Source: Saprospirales bacterium
GTDB lineage: Bacteria; Bacteroidota; Bacteroidia; Chitinophagales; Saprospiraceae
Direction of reading: 5' to 3'
NCBI GenBank assembly: GCA_016703765.1
Contig: JADJBL010000017.1
Location: 62,001-126,000 of the forward strand
DNA length: 64,000 nt
A program made the position numbers and the translations under genes. Each line of letters begins with the position of its first letter. Position 1 is the stretch's first letter. Shown here one piece after another: positions 59,861-64,000 of the stretch. Under the pieces are notes generated by a model. The model was not told the DNA's origin, searched no databases, and saw nothing but the letters and a program-made list of their open reading frames with translations.

Positions 59861-62320
59861 ATGAATTTATTAAACCAATTTTTTCAAAACCATCCCTCAC
59901 CGGGTGACTCAGTCACCCGGTCACTCCTCAGGTCACTCCTGGTTCTCGCTCTTGTAGCAGTATCAGCCACCCTCCCCCTCCCCGCCCAAACCCACCCACC
60001 CTCCTTCTCCCGAATCAAAATCTACCTTTCCGAAAATACACAGCTCTCCCAACTCGCTGCTCTCGGCTTGGAAATCGACCATGGCGACTACGCCCCCGGC
60101 AAATACTTCAGCTCCGACTTTTCCCAGGAGGAGATCGACCTGCTGACCCAGAACGGCTGGGATTTTGAGGTCCTCATCCCCGACGTATCTGCCTGGTATG
60201 CGGAGCATGCCTGGGACCAACCTCTGGACCAGCGCGACCTGGAATGCGACAACGAGGCCTGGGGACCCACCCCATGGGCCACCCCAACCCAATTCACCTA
60301 CGGCTCTATGGCCGGGTATTATACCTACCAGGAAATGCTGGATATCCTCGATCAGATGGCCGCGCTTTACCCCAACCTCATTACCCAGCGCGATACCATT
60401 CCCGGATTTCATACCCACGATGGACACCCTCTATACTGGGTCAAACTTTCCGATAACCCCCAATCCGACGAGGCGGAGCCGGAGGCCCTGTTCACCGCGC
60501 TTCATCATGCACGCGAGCCTATGAGCCTCTCGCAGCTGATCTTTTTTATGTGGCACATGCTCGAAGGATACGGCGTCAACCCCGAGATCACTTACCTGAT
60601 CGATGAGACCGAGCTGTATTTCATCCCCTGCCTCAATCCGGATGGATATCTATATAACGAGTTCACCAACCCGCAAGGCGGAGGGCTTTGGCGCAAAAAC
60701 CGCCGCTTCAACACGGAAGACGGCTCCTTCGGCGTCGACCTGAACCGCAACTACGGCCTCGGCTGGGGATACGACGACACGGGCTCCTCCCCCACCCCTT
60801 CCTCGCAGGTGTATCGGGGACCGGCAGCCTTCTCCGAGCCGGAAAGCCAGGCCGCGGCAGCTTTCTGCAATTCCCATGATTTTCAACTCGCTCTCAACTA
60901 CCACAGCTTCGGCAACCTCCTCATCTACCCCTGGGCGTACATCGACACCCCCTGCGAGGATTCAACCGCCTTCCGGGGATTGGCACAGGCCCTTACCCGG
61001 GAGAATTTTTTCCTGGCGGGAACAGGAACCGAAACGGTGGGATACGTATCAAATGGAAGCGCCGACGATTGGATGTACGGCGAAGCCGCCGTATTCTCCA
61101 TGACCCCCGAGGTGGGCCCGGGCAACCAGGGCTTTTGGCCGCAAGCCGTTTACATCGAGCCGCAATGCAAAAGCACCCTGCTGCAAAACCGCACCGCCCT
61201 CCACCTCCTTCTGGTCTATGGCCTGGCCAAGGACCAAAGCCCATGGATCATCACCGAAACGGAGGGCGAACTGGCGTACTCTTTCCACCGCTACGGCCTG
61301 AAGGACGGCCCGCTGGAGGTCTCCCTCACCGGATTGAACCCATACATCCTCTCCACCTCGGCCTCCCAAACGCATGACCTCGGCCAGTTCGAGTCCTTCC
61401 AGGGCGCTTTCAGCTACCAGATCGACCCGGCCACTCCCGTCGGAACGGAGCTAAACTTCCTGCTGACGGTCGACAATGGTTCCATCAGTTGGTCGGACAC
61501 CCTGCGCAAAATTTACCAACCGGGCGCCGGGTATGTCTGGGAAGACGCCAGCGAAGAGCCCGACACCTGGGTCTCCAACCCAAGCTGGGATTGGACGACC
61601 GAGCACTTCAAATCGCCGCCCCGATCCTGGACCGACTCCCCGGACGAAAACTACCCTCCAAATGCTTTCCAGGACCTTGTTTCCGAAACCTTTCTCATCG
61701 ACTCCGTAGAGTCTGTCGCACTCAATTTTTGGGCCCGCTGGGACATCGAAAACAATTTCGACTACGTCCAGTTTCAGGCGCTGACGCCCGACGAAACCCT
61801 CCTGGCGCCGCTTTGCGGACGCTATACCAACAGCGGAACGGGAAATTTCCAGCCAAACGAAGAGCCTTTATACGATGGCTTTAAAGGCGAGTGGGTGGAA
61901 GAAGTCATCGACCTGAGCGAATACATCGGCCAGCCCATCCGGATCCGGATTGTCCTCCGTTCTGACCTGGGGCTCCAGAAAGACGGCTTTTATATCGACG
62001 ACATGAAGCTCCTGAGCTTTTCCACCCCCGAAACGACGAGGGTGAAACACCTTGAGTTTTCAAGCTCACCGGCTTTCTCCATCGTTCCCAACCCAAGCCC
62101 CGGCCATTTTCTGATCGAGCTTAAAAACCTAACTGTTTCCGACTTTCCAGCTGTGCTGACCATCTCGGATCTCCACGGAAAAAAATATAGGGAAATCGAG
62201 GTTTTGGAGTGGGCTCAACCCATTTCTACCGAAGGCTTGCCGGCGGGCATCTACACCTGTAGCCTCAGAAGCGGAAATGCCTGGCTCGGCGCGAAAAAAC
62301 TGGTGGTCCAGGCGCCCTAA
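59861..62320 (+). CDS. M14 zinc carboxypeptidase with T9SS type A sorting domain
   Basis: An 819-residue secreted peptidase. The zinc and catalytic residues of family M14 are visible: HHAREPMSL (HxxE), KNRRFNTEDGSFGVDLNRNY (Arg region), LNYHSFGNLLIYPW (second His) and FSMTPEVGPG (catalytic Glu). After the peptidase domain follow beta-sandwich domains (NFWARWDIENNFDYVQFQAL), and the end is a type A sorting domain (FSIVPNPSPGHFLIEL, GLPAGIYTCSLRSGNAWLG). The start at 59861 gives a signal peptide with an unusual 25-residue n-region, residues 13-21 of which are encoded by a REP palindrome. A longer frame from 59804 only adds another palindrome. It ends overlapping the stop of the convergent CapD-type gene by three bases. 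Confidence 0.9.
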   Translation: MNLLNQFFQNHPSPGDSVTRSLLRSLLVLALVAVSATLPLPAQTHPPSFSRIKIYLSENTQLSQLAALGLEIDHGDYAPGKYFSSDFSQEEIDLLTQNGWDFEVLIPDVSAWYAEHAWDQPLDQRDLECDNEAWGPTPWATPTQFTYGSMAGYYTYQEMLDILDQMAALYPNLITQRDTIPGFHTHDGHPLYWVKLSDNPQSDEAEPEALFTALHHAREPMSLSQLIFFMWHMLEGYGVNPEITYLIDETELYFIPCLNPDGYLYNEFTNPQGGGLWRKNRRFNTEDGSFGVDLNRNYGLGWGYDDTGSSPTPSSQVYRGPAAFSEPESQAAAAFCNSHDFQLALNYHSFGNLLIYPWAYIDTPCEDSTAFRGLAQALTRENFFLAGTGTETVGYVSNGSADDWMYGEAAVFSMTPEVGPGNQGFWPQAVYIEPQCKSTLLQNRTALHLLLVYGLAKDQSPWIITETEGELAYSFHRYGLKDGPLEVSLTGLNPYILSTSASQTHDLGQFESFQGAFSYQIDPATPVGTELNFLLTVDNGSISWSDTLRKIYQPGAGYVWEDASEEPDTWVSNPSWDWTTEHFKSPPRSWTDSPDENYPPNAFQDLVSETFLIDSVESVALNFWARWDIENNFDYVQFQALTPDETLLAPLCGRYTNSGTGNFQPNEEPLYDGFKGEWVEEVIDLSEYIGQPIRIRIVLRSDLGLQKDGFYIDDMKLLSFSTPETTRVKHLEFSSSPAFSIVPNPSPGHFLIELKNLTVSDFPAVLTISDLHGKKYREIEVLEWAQPISTEGLPAGIYTCSLRSGNAWLGAKKLVVQAP
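59899..59921. repeat. REP-type palindrome, cluster C copy 2 (inverted, inside a coding region)
   Basis: Core palindrome with centre C59910, 100 bp from the previous centre and in opposite orientation. It is translated as part of the carboxypeptidase signal peptide. GGTCACTCCT is repeated in tandem at 59919 and 59931. Confidence 0.9.
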
Positions 62321-64000
62321 TCCAGGCGCTCGAACACCGAGTTGTTGCTTTTGTATTCGGGGATGAGCTCTTTCAGGAAAGCCGCGATGCGGGCATTGTC
62401 CTGCGTGACAAACAGGTCGATCAATTGGGCGGTTTTCTTTTCCACCTCCTCAAAGGGGTATTCCCTGACCTTGGCGATCAATATCTTCGGATTATGCGTC
62501 GGCAGCGTGGTCTCTGCGTTGTTGAGGATTTCTTCGAAAAGCTTTTCCCCAGGCCTCAGCCCGGTGAACACGATGGGAATGTCGCGCTCGGGTTCGAAAC
62601 CCGACAGCCGGATCATCCGGTTGGCCAGGTCGAGGATCCGGATCGATTGACCCATGTCGAAAACATAGATCTCCCCTCCCTGGCCCATGGCCCCGGCTTC
62701 CATCACCAACTGGCACGCCTCGGGGATGGTCATGAAAAACCGCGTCATTTCCGGATGGGTAATCGTCACCGGGCCGCCGGCGGCGATCTGGCGTTTAAAC
62801 AGGGGAATGACCGATCCGCTGGACCCGAGTACGTTTCCAAAACGGGTGGTGATAAAACGGGTCGATTGCCCGGTTTGCGACAGAAATCGGTCGAGCGACT
62901 GCACATAGATTTCCGCCATTCTTTTGCTGGCGCCCATGATGCTGGAGGGATTCACGGCCTTGTCGGTGCTGACGAGCACGAATTTTTTCACCCCGTATTC
63001 GAGGGCCAGATCGGCTACTACCCGGGTGCCTTTGACGTTGGTCAACAGCGCCTCCGAAGGGTTGTTTTCCATCATGGGCACGTGCTTATACGCCGCGGCA
63101 TGGTAGACGAAATCGGGTCGGAAGACTTCAAACAACCTCCGCATCCGCTCGACATTGCGCACATCGCCCAGTACTACTTCAAAATCCTGGAAGCGAAAAA
63201 AACTGCCCAATTCGAGCTCCAGTTCGTGAAGGGGGGTTTCTCCCTGATCCAGTAAAACGAGTTTCCCCGGTTGAAAACGGATGATCTGCCGGGCTATCTC
63301 GCTTCCGATCGATCCGGCAGCCCCGGTGATCAGGATGGTTTTTCCCTTGACCTGCCTGCCGATATTGGCTTCATCCAGGGTGATCGGCTCGCGCTCCAGC
63401 AGGTCCTCGATGCGCACCTCGCGGATCTGGCGGAAGCTGAGCTCTCCGTTGATCCATTTTTCCACCGGCGGCACGTGGAGCACCTTGATCCCATGTTGCA
63501 GGCACATTTCGACCACTTCTTCCCTCCGAACGGCCGGTATAGCCAGGGTGGAAAAGATCAAAATATCCGGCTGGGTGGTGACCAGCAGTCGGGGCAATTT
63601 CGAACCGGGAAATATCTCCACGCCCAGCAGCCTTTTTTTGGAAAGCTGCAAATCGTCGTCGATGAAGGCGCTGACGCTGTAATTTCCGCCCAATTCGCGG
63701 TCCAGCACCTGTTTGACCATCACCCCGCCGCCGCCTGCGCCGTAGATGATGACCCGTTTTTTCTCCTGATTTCGGAAAGTCAGTTCCTGGTAAAACACCT
63801 TGACAAAGGCCCGGTAGGCCGTCATCAGAAATATGCTGAGAAAAAATTCGATGATGAGAATGGAATACGGGAGAAAAAAGTGCCCGAACACCCAGTATCC
63901 CAGCGGGTTGAGCGCCATGCCCATAGCAAGGGTCCCTCCGCCCAGGGCGATAAAGATCCGCTTGGCGTCCTCCAGTCCGGTGTGAAAAATAATGCCCGTG
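62317..64000 (-). CDS. Polysaccharide biosynthesis nucleotide-sugar dehydratase/epimerase, FlaA1/CapD family (5' end outside)
   Basis: The frame is open to the end of the window and lacks its true start. It has membrane helices near its visible start (FFLPYSILIIEFFLSIFLM), a CoA-binding-like Rossmann domain (VIIYGAGGGGVMVKQVLDRE), and the large SDR domain with TGAAGSIGSEIARQIIRFQP, YHAAAYKHVPMMENNPSEAL, VSTDKAVNPSSIMGASKRMA and GEKLFEEILNNAE. By family it is a membrane-anchored UDP-N-acetylglucosamine 4,6-dehydratase-type enzyme of capsule or O-antigen synthesis. The catalytic Tyr position of the SDR motif (Y-x3-K) reads MGASK, as in this family. Confidence 0.92.
   Translation of the reverse strand, partial: TGIIFHTGLEDAKRIFIALGGGTLAMGMALNPLGYWVFGHFFLPYSILIIEFFLSIFLMTAYRAFVKVFYQELTFRNQEKKRVIIYGAGGGGVMVKQVLDRELGGNYSVSAFIDDDLQLSKKRLLGVEIFPGSKLPRLLVTTQPDILIFSTLAIPAVRREEVVEMCLQHGIKVLHVPPVEKWINGELSFRQIREVRIEDLLEREPITLDEANIGRQVKGKTILITGAAGSIGSEIARQIIRFQPGKLVLLDQGETPLHELELELGSFFRFQDFEVVLGDVRNVERMRRLFEVFRPDFVYHAAAYKHVPMMENNPSEALLTNVKGTRVVADLALEYGVKKFVLVSTDKAVNPSSIMGASKRMAEIYVQSLDRFLSQTGQSTRFITTRFGNVLGSSGSVIPLFKRQIAAGGPVTITHPEMTRFFMTIPEACQLVMEAGAMGQGGEIYVFDMGQSIRILDLANRMIRLSGFEPERDIPIVFTGLRPGEKLFEEILNNAETTLPTHNPKILIAKVREYPFEEVEKKTAQLIDLFVTQDNARIAAFLKELIPEYKSNNSVFERLD

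Overview
The window looks like chromosome of a member of Bacteroidota, most likely the Saprospiria (Saprospira/Lewinella/Haliscomenobacter relatives). The basis is: a SusC/SusD pair, several secreted proteins ending in type IX secretion (T9SS) sorting domains of type A and of the gliding-associated CHU_C type, an LpxC-FabZ fusion, the gene order rpsU-xer-hpf-tRNAs-tuf-secE-nusG-rplKAJL-rpoBC, no Shine-Dalgarno sites, and repeated TAnnTTTG promoter boxes. Base composition is moderately GC-rich and fairly even, so many long antisense open frames are shadows.

Layout. 1-8.3 kb: a large secreted metzincin protease (3' end outside the window), a small beta-barrel protein, tryptophan 2,3-dioxygenase, a TonB-dependent receptor behind a TPP riboswitch, and a NadR-like kinase. 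8.3-16 kb: a conserved unknown, the GTPases Era and Der, two dTDP-rhamnose genes, a large CHU_C surface protein and a broken riboflavin synthase. 16-31 kb, minus strand: the transcription/translation supercluster from rpsU to rpoC with five tRNAs. 31-38.5 kb: a soluble TonB-C-domain protein, SusD, SusC and a two-component system. 38.4-42.4 kb: lipid A genes lpxD, lpxC-fabZ and lpxA plus an ABC ATPase. 42.4-51.5 kb: a degenerate HemC-like gene, a lipoprotein, hldD, gcvP, a T9SS protein, fumC, a broken superoxide dismutase and a 22-codon membrane peptide. 51.5-56.5 kb: a gene with no recognised family, an OmpA protein with two OmpA domains, and lepA. 56.6-64 kb: a thioredoxin/SprB-like T9SS protein, a RAYT-type transposase inside an array of palindromes, an M14 carboxypeptidase, and the start of a polysaccharide gene (FlaA1/CapD type).

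The most unusual structure is a family of perfect palindromes (11-18 bp arms around one central base) present eight times, in groups of 3, 3 and 2. Within every group the palindrome centres lie 99-101 bp apart, while the sequence between them is unrelated. Two groups flank a RAYT-type HUH transposase; the third lies about 51 kb away. One copy is translated as part of a signal peptide, and a degenerate half-copy supplies the stop codon of another gene. A second class of intergenic structure is hairpins whose arms are made of 7-10 bp tandem units, often containing the stop codons of the flanking genes.

Seven genes are interrupted: in-frame stops in the protease and rplA; single-base frameshifts in gcvP, hemC-like and probably kynA; and internal losses of roughly 50 codons in ribE and sod. 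I typed the single-base cases as CDS, because they could be sequence errors, and the two deletion cases as pseudogenes. Intact rplA is expected to be needed, so consensus errors must be excluded before reading biology into these lesions.
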